From positions 1 to 15,894 of the forward strand of contig JAZSEH010000035.1 of assembly GCA_045531585.1 (NCBI GenBank): 15,894 bases of DNA, in the 5' to 3' direction. Of this stretch, positions 1 to 7,452 are shown piece after piece (the stretch's first letter is position 1; each line of letters starts with the position of its first letter). The position numbers and the translations under genes are program-made. This stretch comes from SIG587 sp045531585 (GTDB taxonomy: Bacteria; Bacillota; Clostridia; Oscillospirales; Acutalibacteraceae). The notes under the pieces are model-generated. The model was not told where the DNA came from. It made no database searches and saw nothing but the letters and a program-made list of their open reading frames with translations.

Positions 1-152
1 CGTTGCAGTTTTGTAGGGATAAATTTGTTTTCAAAGCGAAGATGAAAAACGCAGTAATACTGTCGTATTATGAGGCTTTTCAGCAAGATTTGGGGCAAAT
101 TTACCCGAAAAACCAAATTTTCACTATGGCGCGCACCCGAACTGTGCTTGTT
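1..152. other. Left-edge region with no recognised gene
   Basis: This AT-rich stretch lies beyond the stop codon of the hydrolase gene. It contains a small perfect hairpin (TAATAC at 55-60 pairing with GTATTA at 65-70, loop TGTC) but no hairpin followed by a T-run that would make a convincing terminator for the leftward operon. A plus-strand frame is open from about position 3 to 191 and may run off the left edge, but it has no ribosome binding site and its last part lies antisense to the hydrolase gene. I cannot assign a function; it could be an intergenic repeat or the tail of a gene outside the window. Confidence 0.35.
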
Positions 153-1097
153 TTATTTTTCTTCACTTGCTTTTTCAGTATAAACTTCTAATTCGTTATT
201 GTTAAAATCAAAGGCAACATCTCCGTTAATATCAGTTCTGTAAACCTTGGCGTCAACTTTTTTAAGGCGCTGTAAGACATTATCGTTTGGATGACCGTAG
301 GAGTTATTTGCACCGCAGAATATAACGGCGTATTCAGGTGAAGCATTTCCTAAAAAATTAGTACCCGATGAGGTACTGCTGCCGTGGTGCGCCACCTTAA
401 GAACGTCACAATCAATATTTATTCTATCCTTTATAATTCTGTTTTCGGATTGTTCCTGGGCATCGCCTGTGAATAAAAACTTTTTATCACCTATCTTGGC
501 CATAACAAAAATCGAGCGATTATTTTCGCCTACGGCATCAGGATAAAAGCCTATAACAGTAAGCTCAAAATCACCTACATTGATAACTGCACTGCGAACA
601 GGATCGTACTTTGTTGTTCCATTTCTTTTACATATGTAACCAAGACTTGAAGATAAGCCTTTGTCAGCATCCTCTGCTCTATTTTTAAAATTTAGCATAA
701 GGTTACCTATCTTGAACCGTTCAAAAAGATACTCAAACCCACCAATGTGATCAGAATGATTATGTGAGCCCAACATAAAATCTATTTTTTCCACGCCGTA
801 GCTTCTAAGCTTGCTATAGAGTTTATGTGAATATTCACTTTCACCTGCATCAATAAGTGCCGTTTTACCATTGCTTACAATAAGAGTGCTATCTCCCTGC
901 CCAACGTCAAGAAATACCACATAATCTTCTGCGGTGTGTGGCAACGCCCTTTCCTTAAGGCCAACACTAACAAATATATTATCCCAGGTGGGAATATTTT
1001 CATCTCTTGCAAAGGTTATTACAAGGCTGAATACTAAGACCAAGGCAACAGCTATTGTAGCCGTTGCCTTGAATATTTTTTTAAAGCTCTTTTTCAA
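153..1097 (-). CDS. Membrane-anchored ComEC-like metallo-beta-lactamase-fold hydrolase
   Basis: A 314-residue protein with one N-terminal membrane segment (residues 11-30) followed by a metallo-beta-lactamase domain. The domain opens with DVGQGDS (64-70), then the metal site HNHSDH (112-117), GDAQ with the bridging Asp212, and AHHGS with His237/His238. This is the pattern of the C-terminal hydrolase domain of ComEC/Rec2, here as a stand-alone protein with no ComEC channel. The sequence suggests the enzyme faces outward on a single anchor; the substrate, perhaps a nucleic acid or phosphoester, is inferred only. The start is chosen as TTG at 1095-1097 because GAGG at 1107-1110 sits 9 bases upstream; the ATG codons further upstream (1169, 1136, 1133) lie inside the translocase gene and lack a site. 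It begins 4 bases after the ftsK stop, so the two genes are probably translationally coupled. Confidence 0.82.
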   Translation of the reverse strand: MKKSFKKIFKATATIAVALVLVFSLVITFARDENIPTWDNIFVSVGLKERALPHTAEDYVVFLDVGQGDSTLIVSNGKTALIDAGESEYSHKLYSKLRSYGVEKIDFMLGSHNHSDHIGGFEYLFERFKIGNLMLNFKNRAEDADKGLSSSLGYICKRNGTTKYDPVRSAVINVGDFELTVIGFYPDAVGENNRSIFVMAKIGDKKFLFTGDAQEQSENRIIKDRINIDCDVLKVAHHGSSTSSGTNFLGNASPEYAVIFCGANNSYGHPNDNVLQRLKKVDAKVYRTDINGDVAFDFNNNELEVYTEKASEEK

Positions 1098-1101
1098 TAT
1101 A

Positions 1102-3558
1102 TTATTCCTCAATATCCGATGAATAATCGTCATCATTATCGGCGGCGGCTTCGGCCTGAGCCTGGTCAAGCTGTGCCTTAGTTATAAGAACCTGACGAGG
1201 CTTAGAGCCTTCATAAGGACCAACGATACCTCTGGTCTCCATTTCGTCAATAAGGCGTGCCGCACGGGCATAACCCAGCTTTAAACGACGCTGTAAAAGT
1301 GAAGTAGAAGCCTGTCCGTTTTCAACCACAACCTCTATTGCCTGAGTAAGCATAGGATCGCCTTCTTCGGAACCTTCCTCAGCAACTCCTGTTTTCTGCT
1401 TTTTATCCTGGGCAGCCTGACGCTCTATTTCAAACATAATATTTTCATCATATTCATTTGTATGGTCAGCCTTTACGTATTCAGCAACAGCCTCAACCTC
1501 TTCATCGCTTACGTAGCAGCCCTGTACACGCGAGGGCTTTGATGCACCATAAGGATTAAAAAGCATATCACCGCGGCCAAGAAGCTTTTCTGCGCCGGCG
1601 GAATCAAGAATTGTACGACTGTCAACCTGTGATGAAACAGCAAAAGCAATACGTGTAGGAATGTTTGCCTTAATAACACCGGTAACAACGTCAACACTGG
1701 GACGCTGTGTTGCAATAATTAGGTGCATACCCGCGGCACGGGCCTTTGCGGCTATACGGTTAATGGAATCCTCCACCTCGTTAGGGGCAGTCATCATAAG
1801 GTCAGCAAGCTCATCAATTATAATTACAATCTGCGGTAGCTTATCAAGAGTGGGATCTGTCTCAGCAATCTTATTAAAGCCTGCAAGGTCACGAACGTTA
1901 TGTGCAGCAAAAAGCTGATAACGCTTTTCCATTTCTCCAACGGCCCAGCCAAGGGCACCTGCCGCCTTTCTTGGGTCGGTCACAACGGGAACAAGCAGAT
2001 GGGGTATACCGTTGTATATTCCCAACTCAACAACCTTCGGGTCAATCATAAGAAGCTTTACTTCATCAGGAGCAGCTTTATAAAGCAGGCTCATAATAAT
2101 AGAGTTTATACAAACCGATTTACCTGAGCCTGTAGCACCGGCAATAAGACCGTGAGGCATTTTTGCAATATCGGTTACTATAACGTTTCCACCAATGTCT
2201 CTGCCCATTGCAACGGTCAGCTTGCTTTTAGAGGACGTAAATGCAGGTGACTCAATTATTTCACGAACGCCCACAACACTGCTTGCCTTGTTAGGAACCT
2301 CAATGCCGACAGCGGCTTTATTGGGTATGGGAGCCTCTATTCGCACACCTGCGGTGGCAAGATTTAAAGCAATATCATCTGCAAGATTGGTAATACGGCT
2401 TATCTTTACTCCTGCACAGGGCTGAAGCTCATATCTTGTTACGGTAGGACCACGGCTAATATCAACAATCCTTGTTTCAACGCCAAAGCTTCTAAGGGTT
2501 TCAACAAGATGATTAGCGGTAGCATCCAGCTCGCTTCTGCTGTCAAGTCCACCTGAGCTTGCGCCCGCCTTAAGCAAGGATATGGGAGGATATTTATAAC
2601 CTGTATCCTGAGAAACTGCTATACCGCTGGATATTTCCTTTTCAACCTGAGCAATTTCTTTTTGATTTTCCTCGTTGGAAAGCTTGATTTTTTCCTCATT
2701 TTTAGTGGTATCAAGTGCCGATTTCAGCTTTTCGCCGGATTCGGTTGCTGCTCTTGTCTTTTTAGAATCAGTAGTTTTTCCATCCGATCCATTTTCCTCA
2801 GCATCGTTATATATTTCAACAAGTCGCTTTTGTTTATCGCTAAGATCCTCCCTCTCAGCGGCATTGGGGCGCCTTTCGGGAATATCATCCACAGGAATAT
2901 CCACGTTAACACGCTCTTTTTCCTTGGTACGACGCTGCTCAGCAAGCTCGTTAAAGCTGTTTTCAACGTGTTCCTCTATCTTCTTAACAGGCTTTGCAAG
3001 ATTTTTAAATAAAGCAATAAGGGTGGTGCCGCTTATTATCATAACAAATACGAAAATTAGCAGTATTATGGTAATTATTGCACCGGTTTTATCGAAAAGA
3101 CGAATAATGGGATTACCGATTAAAGCACCTAAAAAACCACCGCTTTTAAGCTCTGCGCCCTTATCAAAGGCTGTTGCAAGGTGAACCGGAAACTCAGACA
3201 TTTTTTCAACGTTGGTTGAGAAAATGTCAATGGCAGCACCTATAAGCATTACAAGCACTGTACACTCAACCATTTTTGCAGTGATAGAGCCTGAAAACTT
3301 ATCCATAGCATAAAAGACAGCGATTGCTCCCATAAGAATAGGATAGAAATATGCTGTTACGCCAAAAACGCCTAAGAAAAAATTATGTAAGGTAAGCCAT
3401 ACGTTACCGCCCGGATAAAGAAGCACGGCTCCCAAAAAAATTGCTATGGCAAACCATAAAACCGCCATCATTTGCCTGCGCCCTGCAGTGCTCTTTGTTT
3501 CCTTTACAGGCTGTGTGGCACTTGTCTTACGGGGACGTCCTTTTTTCTTTGCTGCCAT
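1102..3558 (-). CDS. ftsK: DNA translocase FtsK/SpoIIIE
   Basis: An 818-residue hexameric DNA pump that moves chromosomal DNA through the closing septum and, in spore formers, into the forespore. The N-terminus has a basic stretch (KKKGRPRK), then about four membrane segments between residues 30 and 185. A charged, low-complexity linker covers roughly 190-320. The motor follows: Walker A GATGSGKS (474-481), Walker B IIIDELADL (579-587) and the family motif ATQRPSVDVVTG (616-627). The C-terminal winged-helix gamma domain (about 733-793) reads orientation sequences on DNA. An acidic tail ends the protein. The ATG at 3556-3558 is preferred over the one at 3585 because GGAGG (3567-3571) lies 8 bases upstream. 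It follows the tepA-like stop by 16 bases, the same order as tepA-spoIIIE in Bacillus. FtsK and SpoIIIE cannot be separated from sequence alone. Confidence 0.96.
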   Translation of the reverse strand: MAAKKKGRPRKTSATQPVKETKSTAGRRQMMAVLWFAIAIFLGAVLLYPGGNVWLTLHNFFLGVFGVTAYFYPILMGAIAVFYAMDKFSGSITAKMVECTVLVMLIGAAIDIFSTNVEKMSEFPVHLATAFDKGAELKSGGFLGALIGNPIIRLFDKTGAIITIILLIFVFVMIISGTTLIALFKNLAKPVKKIEEHVENSFNELAEQRRTKEKERVNVDIPVDDIPERRPNAAEREDLSDKQKRLVEIYNDAEENGSDGKTTDSKKTRAATESGEKLKSALDTTKNEEKIKLSNEENQKEIAQVEKEISSGIAVSQDTGYKYPPISLLKAGASSGGLDSRSELDATANHLVETLRSFGVETRIVDISRGPTVTRYELQPCAGVKISRITNLADDIALNLATAGVRIEAPIPNKAAVGIEVPNKASSVVGVREIIESPAFTSSKSKLTVAMGRDIGGNVIVTDIAKMPHGLIAGATGSGKSVCINSIIMSLLYKAAPDEVKLLMIDPKVVELGIYNGIPHLLVPVVTDPRKAAGALGWAVGEMEKRYQLFAAHNVRDLAGFNKIAETDPTLDKLPQIVIIIDELADLMMTAPNEVEDSINRIAAKARAAGMHLIIATQRPSVDVVTGVIKANIPTRIAFAVSSQVDSRTILDSAGAEKLLGRGDMLFNPYGASKPSRVQGCYVSDEEVEAVAEYVKADHTNEYDENIMFEIERQAAQDKKQKTGVAEEGSEEGDPMLTQAIEVVVENGQASTSLLQRRLKLGYARAARLIDEMETRGIVGPYEGSKPRQVLITKAQLDQAQAEAAADNDDDYSSDIEE

Positions 3559-3574
3559 TATATTTTCCTCCAAA

Positions 3575-4279
3575 TTATTTTTCATCTATCATTTTATACA
3601 GGTGGCGCAGCACCTTATTTAAATTACCAATTTCATCAATAAGACCTTCCTCAACGGCTTTCTCTCCGTCAAGTACAGTACCAACGTCGGTAACAAGCTC
3701 ACCCGTATTCATCATAAGCTGGGTAAAGCGATTTGCAGATATACCTGAGTTTTTAACTACAAAGGTTGTTATTCGTTCTTGCATTTTTTCAAAATGATGA
3801 AGCATTTGCGGAACACCGATTACAAGACCTGTTGTTCTAACAGGATGCACCGTCATAGTAGCAGAGGGTGCGATAAAAGAGTGCTTTGCACTTACTGCCA
3901 AGGGAACACCTATGGAATGACCGCCGCCAAGCACGTAGGATACGGTAGGCTTTTTCATACCCGAAATAAGCTCCGCAATGGCAAGGCCCGCCTCCACGTC
4001 GCCGCCTACGGTATTAAGAAGTATAAGCACACCGTCAATATCTTTATCCTCCTCAATGGAAACAAGAAGGGGTATAATATGCTCATATTTAGTGGTTTTA
4101 CTTCCCGAAGGAGAAAGATTATGGCCCTCTATTTCTCCAATAATAGTAAGACAAAAGATGCGATGCTTTCCATCTGCCGTGGTTATACTACCCATTTCTC
4201 TGATGGTATTATCTCTTTTTTCCTCCGTATTTTTTTCGTCATCAGTATTAACCGAATCGTAACTTTTTTCATTTTTCAT
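3575..4279 (-). CDS. tepA: TepA-like ClpP-fold serine protease
   Basis: A 234-residue ClpP/crotonase-fold protein, first gene of the operon. The nucleophile sits in GGGHSIGVPLA (Ser122) and the catalytic His in TVHPVR (His145); these replace the GxASMGA and HQP-type motifs of true ClpP. The motifs GGDVEAGLAIAE (92-103), KMQERI and GLIDE are those I associate with Bacillus TepA (translocation-enhancing protein, YmfB). The N-terminal 40 residues are polar, acidic and probably flexible. There is no signal peptide, so it acts in the cytosol. In Bacillus, TepA has been linked to protein export and spore stability, and the gene lies beside spoIIIE as here. AAGGCGGC upstream of the ATG is the probable ribosome binding site. 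It is not the housekeeping ClpP, which lacks this HSIG motif. Confidence 0.88.
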   Translation of the reverse strand: MKNEKSYDSVNTDDEKNTEEKRDNTIREMGSITTADGKHRIFCLTIIGEIEGHNLSPSGSKTTKYEHIIPLLVSIEEDKDIDGVLILLNTVGGDVEAGLAIAELISGMKKPTVSYVLGGGHSIGVPLAVSAKHSFIAPSATMTVHPVRTTGLVIGVPQMLHHFEKMQERITTFVVKNSGISANRFTQLMMNTGELVTDVGTVLDGEKAVEEGLIDEIGNLNKVLRHLYKMIDEK

Positions 4280-4337
4280 GCTTTTTGCCGCCTTTTATTT
4301 TTTCTTAAAAATATTATGCGGCATACATACTCAATTT

Positions 4338-4366
4338 ATTATACTATTTTTTTTTAATAATTTCAA
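4338..4366 (-). promoter_or_regulatory. Sigma-A promoter of the tepA-ftsK operon
   Basis: On the minus strand TTGAAA (4361-4366) is followed by exactly 17 bases and TATAAT (4338-4343). The -10 lies about 58 bases before the tepA start, giving a leader of about 50 bases. The spacer carries a run of nine A bases. No competing promoter of this quality is seen before the gene. Confidence 0.8.
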
Positions 4367-4423
4367 GTAAAATACTACTATTGATAAACTGTCTTTTTCA
4401 GCATTACTGAAAAATAACATTAA

Positions 4424-4457
4424 ATAAGTAAAATCCCCGCTACAAAATGTAACGGGG
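4424..4457 (-). terminator. Intrinsic terminator of the sugar operon
   Basis: The minus strand forms a 10-bp stem, CCCCGTTACA pairing with TGTAGCGGGG (4435-4457) with one G-T pair and a loop of three bases. The downstream tract ATTTTACTTATTT is T-rich but interrupted, so strength is uncertain. The stem begins 6 bases after the stop codon (4464-4466) of the alternative, longer reading of the oxidoreductase gene, and about 50 bases after its annotated stop. Confidence 0.72.
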
Positions 4458-4506
4458 ATAATTTTACCATTTAACCTGCCAACGGTTTTTTCTAAGTTCC
4501 TCAATG

Positions 4507-5691
4507 TCAACTACTTTTTTTTTCGTCAGAGGTACCTTTGTATGAAGAAGACGTATCAGCAACAACTTCAACAACATTTTCCTTGCGGCGAGAGGTTTTA
4601 ACACGCTTCATAAGCTCCTCATAATAGAGGTCCTCATCAAGAGGCAGTGTTACCTCCTTACCTGTCCAGGCAGAGAGATGCATAGCATTAGAAATTGTAA
4701 GACCGTTTATACCTTCCCTACCGTTTGCAACAAGAGGCTCACCACGAAGAATGGCTGCTGCAAACTTTTTTAAAACACCATTATGCTCGGGATCCAGACC
4801 ATCAGTCTCAACCTCAATTTCATTAGCCTTAGGTGAACCAAAGGGGGCTGTATGTGTAGCAGAAAATTCTTGCTCGCTTTGTTCAAACTCCCAAACACGA
4901 AGCTTACCACCTTCTGCAACAAGCTTACCCTTATCCATCTGTATCTCAAATCTATTAGTTCCCAGAGCATCGCCGGTAGTGGTTATAAACACACCCGTTG
5001 CTCCGTTTTCATATGTTACAAAAGCAGAAACGTCATCCTCAACCTCAATATCATGCCATTTACCGAAAAGAAGCTTCGCGTCAACGGTTTTAGGCATACC
5101 GCATATCCACTGCCATAGATCAAGCTGATGAGGGCACTGATTCAGCAGAACGCCGCCACCTTCACCTGACCAGGTTGCACGCCAATCACCCGAATTATAA
5201 TAGGACTGAGGACGGTACCAGTTGGTAATCATCCAGTTGGTACGGCGAATCTGACCAAAGCGGCCACTCTCAACAAGTTCTTTCATTTTTCTGTAAATAT
5301 GATTAGTGCGCTGATTGAACATCATACCGAAAACAACGTTGCATTCATCTGCCACTGCGTTCATTTCACGCACCTGCTTTGTGTAAACACCTGCAGGCTT
5401 TTCGCACATAACGTGCAAGCCTTTTTTCATAGCCATTATACTGTACTTTGTATGACCGTAGTGAGGAACAGCAATAAGAACGGCATCAATTATACCGCTT
5501 TCAATAAGCTCCTCTGCGCTGTTAAAGGTAGCAACACCGGGGAGGTTTTCCTTAGCCCATGCAATACGCTCGGGTTTAACATCAGCAACGGCGGCAAGCA
5601 CCATTTCCTCAACCTTGCCTTCAATAAGGCTTTTTGCGTGTCCGCTGCCCATATTACCAATACCGATTATACCAAGTTTTACCTTTTCCAT
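4507..5691 (-). CDS. Gfo/Idh/MocA-family NAD(P)-dependent sugar oxidoreductase, possible C-terminal frameshift
   Basis: A 394-residue cytosolic dehydrogenase of the Gfo/Idh/MocA family, which oxidises or reduces a sugar or cyclitol hydroxyl with NAD(P). The N-terminal Rossmann fold has GIGNMG (10-15); the signature EKPAG (97-101) carries the catalytic Lys98. The C-terminal alpha/beta domain has GGGVLLNQCPHQLDLWQW (178-195), with His188 in the usual active-site position. It is the last gene of a three-gene operon, 19 bases after an isomerase gene, with AAGGAGTG before the ATG. The C-terminus is odd: the codons DEKKSS-stop fall in a run of nine A bases (plus strand T-run 4515-4523). If one A is dropped, the frame continues for 16 residues from residue 393, ending RWQVKW with a stop at 4464-4466, directly before the terminator. 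The natural protein may therefore be about 408 residues. Substrate unknown. Confidence 0.9.
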   Translation of the reverse strand: MEKVKLGIIGIGNMGSGHAKSLIEGKVEEMVLAAVADVKPERIAWAKENLPGVATFNSAEELIESGIIDAVLIAVPHYGHTKYSIMAMKKGLHVMCEKPAGVYTKQVREMNAVADECNVVFGMMFNQRTNHIYRKMKELVESGRFGQIRRTNWMITNWYRPQSYYNSGDWRATWSGEGGGVLLNQCPHQLDLWQWICGMPKTVDAKLLFGKWHDIEVEDDVSAFVTYENGATGVFITTTGDALGTNRFEIQMDKGKLVAEGGKLRVWEFEQSEQEFSATHTAPFGSPKANEIEVETDGLDPEHNGVLKKFAAAILRGEPLVANGREGINGLTISNAMHLSAWTGKEVTLPLDEDLYYEELMKRVKTSRRKENVVEVVADTSSSYKGTSDEKKSS

Positions 5692-5710
5692 TTATAACAC
5701 TCCTTAAACT

Positions 5711-6451
5711 TTATTCAAGACCCATACTGCGCAGATTATTATAACTACGCTTTAAGCAATCAAAGGGATTTTCGCCGTTACAGTCATCCTGCTCAACAAG
5801 GGCGTACTCTGTGCCCGACTTTTCGCAAGCGACAATGATACGGTCAAAGTTCATATTACCCTCACCCACAACAGCCATTTTACTTTCAAAATTCATATCC
5901 TTGAAATGAACACAGGAAAGCCAGCCGTTAAGTTTTTCAATCCACCACGCAGGATCGCCTCCTGCCTTTTGAACCCAATAGGTGTCAAGAGTGATTCCCA
6001 TAAGCTCCTTAGGGAATATTTCACATATCTTATCCATCAATAATTTGTCACCATCACGGCGAAATTCATGAAAATGATTATGATAATAAAGCTTACAGCC
6101 CTCTGCCTTAAAGCTTTCGGCAACGGGAAGAAATTTCTCCTTGAACTCATCAAAGCCTTTTTTTGCAAAATCATAATATCCTATACCTATACGGTGGCAA
6201 TCAAAGCTTTTATGTAAATCAATAGTACCCTTAGTGTCCTCTATCATTTTATCCGGAGAATAGTGAGTAAGTACACATTTAAGGCCGTTTTTCTTTAGTT
6301 GTTCGTTGAGCCATTCACCCTCGTACTGACAGGTGCCTGAAACCTGAACGGTTTTATAACCTATGTCTGCTATTTTTTTTAATGTTTCGGCAAAATCATC
6401 AAGATTTTTTGTATACTCTCTTACGGTATACATCTGTGCGCCAAGCTGCAT
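5711..6451 (-). CDS. Sugar phosphate isomerase/epimerase-family TIM-barrel protein
   Basis: A 246-residue AP-endonuclease-2/xylose-isomerase-like TIM barrel. Members bind a divalent metal and isomerise, epimerise or dehydrate sugars. The expected metal ligands can be followed: YHNHFHEF (123-130, Glu129), LDTYWVQ (Asp156), VHFKDM (His182) and VEQDD (Glu220), with VGEGN (195-199) on a loop between the last two. The motifs LDTYWVQ and VEQDD are common in homologues that sit beside Gfo/Idh/MocA genes. No signal peptide, so it is cytosolic. It lies between another TIM-barrel gene (15 bases upstream) and the oxidoreductase (19 bases downstream), preceded by GAGGAG. The context suggests a multi-step sugar conversion in which a keto-sugar made by the oxidoreductase is isomerised or eliminated. 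The exact reaction cannot be read from sequence. Confidence 0.85.
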   Translation of the reverse strand: MQLGAQMYTVREYTKNLDDFAETLKKIADIGYKTVQVSGTCQYEGEWLNEQLKKNGLKCVLTHYSPDKMIEDTKGTIDLHKSFDCHRIGIGYYDFAKKGFDEFKEKFLPVAESFKAEGCKLYYHNHFHEFRRDGDKLLMDKICEIFPKELMGITLDTYWVQKAGGDPAWWIEKLNGWLSCVHFKDMNFESKMAVVGEGNMNFDRIIVACEKSGTEYALVEQDDCNGENPFDCLKRSYNNLRSMGLE

Positions 6452-6466
6452 ATTAAAAACTCCTCT

Positions 6467-7306
6467 TTATAAAATTCTTTTGAAGGCGGCAACTGCGGCA
6501 TCAAAAGCCTCATCAGCATTGTTATAACGCTTTTTGTTTATGTTTGTTTTATCGCCCTCACGCTCAAGGCCCGCAAGACCGATAAACTCGGTGAGGTGGG
6601 GCTCAATAGTAAAGCATCTGCCACCGCGGGCAATAAATTCTTTAGCGATTGAATCTATATTACCGGCACCCTCGCCCGCAGGAACAACTGTACCGTCAGG
6701 AAGGGCATCCTTAATATGCATATATTTTATGTAATCCTTCAGCATATCCCAGGCAACGGCAGTATCCTGACCGCACTGAATGAAGTTTGCAGGGTCAAAA
6801 ATGCCATAAAGACCGTCAACATTTTTAAGAATATCAAGGCAACGCTGGGCGTTATCACCGTATATTCCCTTTTCATTTTCGTGACAAAGGAGGATATCGG
6901 TTCCCTTTGCCACCTCAACAAACTGATTCAGACGGTCAAAAACCTCATCACGGTAGATTTCAGGTTCCTCATCCTTAGGCATATAAAAACTGAAAAGACG
7001 AAAGGCCTTTGCACCTAATACCTCGTTAATTTCAAGCAATCTGCGGAAGTTATCAAGATGGGGATAAAAATTATCCTTTATTCCAATTTTTCCCATAGGA
7101 GAACCTAACGACCAAATTTCAAGTCCGTTATCGTCCATGGCTTTTTTTATTTCACGGGCACGATAAAGGGAAATATCCTTGACGTTCATATTGTTTATGC
7201 TGCGTATTTCAAGACCGTGAATGTTGGTTCTGCGCATCGCGGCAATTTGAGTTTCAAGTGCTTGACCTGCTTCATCCGCAAAGGCGTATATCTTAATATT
7301 CTCCAT
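6467..7306 (-). CDS. Sugar phosphate isomerase/epimerase-family TIM-barrel protein, first gene of operon
   Basis: A 279-residue TIM barrel of the same superfamily as its neighbour but of a different subgroup. It begins IKIYAFADEAGQALETQI, a start typical of the Firmicute clade where ADEAG contributes to the active site. Likely metal ligands are CHENEKG (141-147, Glu143), FDPAN (Asp171), MHIKD (His197) and IEPH (Glu235). It is the promoter-proximal gene, with AAGGAGAG before its ATG. Two distinct isomerases plus one dehydrogenase suggest that they act in sequence or on two forms of one sugar; this is inference. Assignment to inosose dehydratase (IolE), hydroxypyruvate isomerase or tagatose epimerase is not supported by any motif I can see, so the name is kept general. 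Confidence 0.85.
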   Translation of the reverse strand: MENIKIYAFADEAGQALETQIAAMRRTNIHGLEIRSINNMNVKDISLYRAREIKKAMDDNGLEIWSLGSPMGKIGIKDNFYPHLDNFRRLLEINEVLGAKAFRLFSFYMPKDEEPEIYRDEVFDRLNQFVEVAKGTDILLCHENEKGIYGDNAQRCLDILKNVDGLYGIFDPANFIQCGQDTAVAWDMLKDYIKYMHIKDALPDGTVVPAGEGAGNIDSIAKEFIARGGRCFTIEPHLTEFIGLAGLEREGDKTNINKKRYNNADEAFDAAVAAFKRIL

Positions 7307-7336
7307 TATAAGACTCTCCTTTCTTATTTCAATTAT

Positions 7337-7365
7337 ATTATAGAGGTCTTATAATTAAATTTCCA
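7337..7365 (-). promoter_or_regulatory. Probable promoter of the sugar operon
   Basis: On the minus strand TGGAAA (7360-7365, 4 of 6 matches to the -35 consensus) is followed by 17 bases and a perfect TATAAT (7337-7342). A second TATAAT overlaps at 7332-7337. The leader to the ATG at 7306 would be about 25 bases. No inverted repeat of the kind seen near the araC gene is present here, so the regulator is unknown. Confidence 0.5.
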
Positions 7366-7403
7366 TTGTTGCTTTAATCAAACACATTGCAAAAATGCGC
7401 ATA

Positions 7404-7444
7404 TTTAAAAAAATAAAGAGCATTCCTTTTTGTTGGAATGCTCT
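7404..7444 (-). terminator. Intrinsic terminator after mazF
   Basis: The minus strand forms a perfect 10-bp stem, AGAGCATTCC (7435-7444) with GGAATGCTCT (7417-7426), loop AACAAAAA, followed by a T-rich tract at 7404-7416. It begins 8 bases after the mazF stop codon and separates mazF from the sugar operon promoter. Confidence 0.88.
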
Positions 7445-7452
7445 AAAAATTA

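Noticed and set aside
1098..1169. Longer N-terminus of the hydrolase from ATG at 1169
   Set aside because: It would overlap the end of ftsK by 68 bases with a proline-rich antifamily start and no ribosome binding site; the TTG at 1095-1097 has GAGG at a good distance.
2675..3184. Plus-strand open frame of 169 codons, serine-rich
   Set aside because: It is the antisense of the FtsK linker region; its Ser and Phe richness follows from the charged codons on the real strand.
3779..4357. Plus-strand open frame of 192 codons
   Set aside because: It lies antisense to the tepA-like gene and its promoter, has no ribosome binding site and shows no recognisable domain; the opposite strand has clear family motifs.
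4394..4414. Perfect hairpin TTTTTCAG/CTGAAAAA upstream of the tepA promoter
   Set aside because: It is mostly A-T pairs, has no T-run after the stem on the minus strand, and lies between a better terminator and the promoter; it may be chance.
4507..7306. Myo-inositol catabolic operon (IolG/IolE)
   Set aside because: The oxidoreductase and TIM-barrel folds fit in general, but no IolB, IolC, IolD or IolJ genes are present and no inositol-specific motif is visible.
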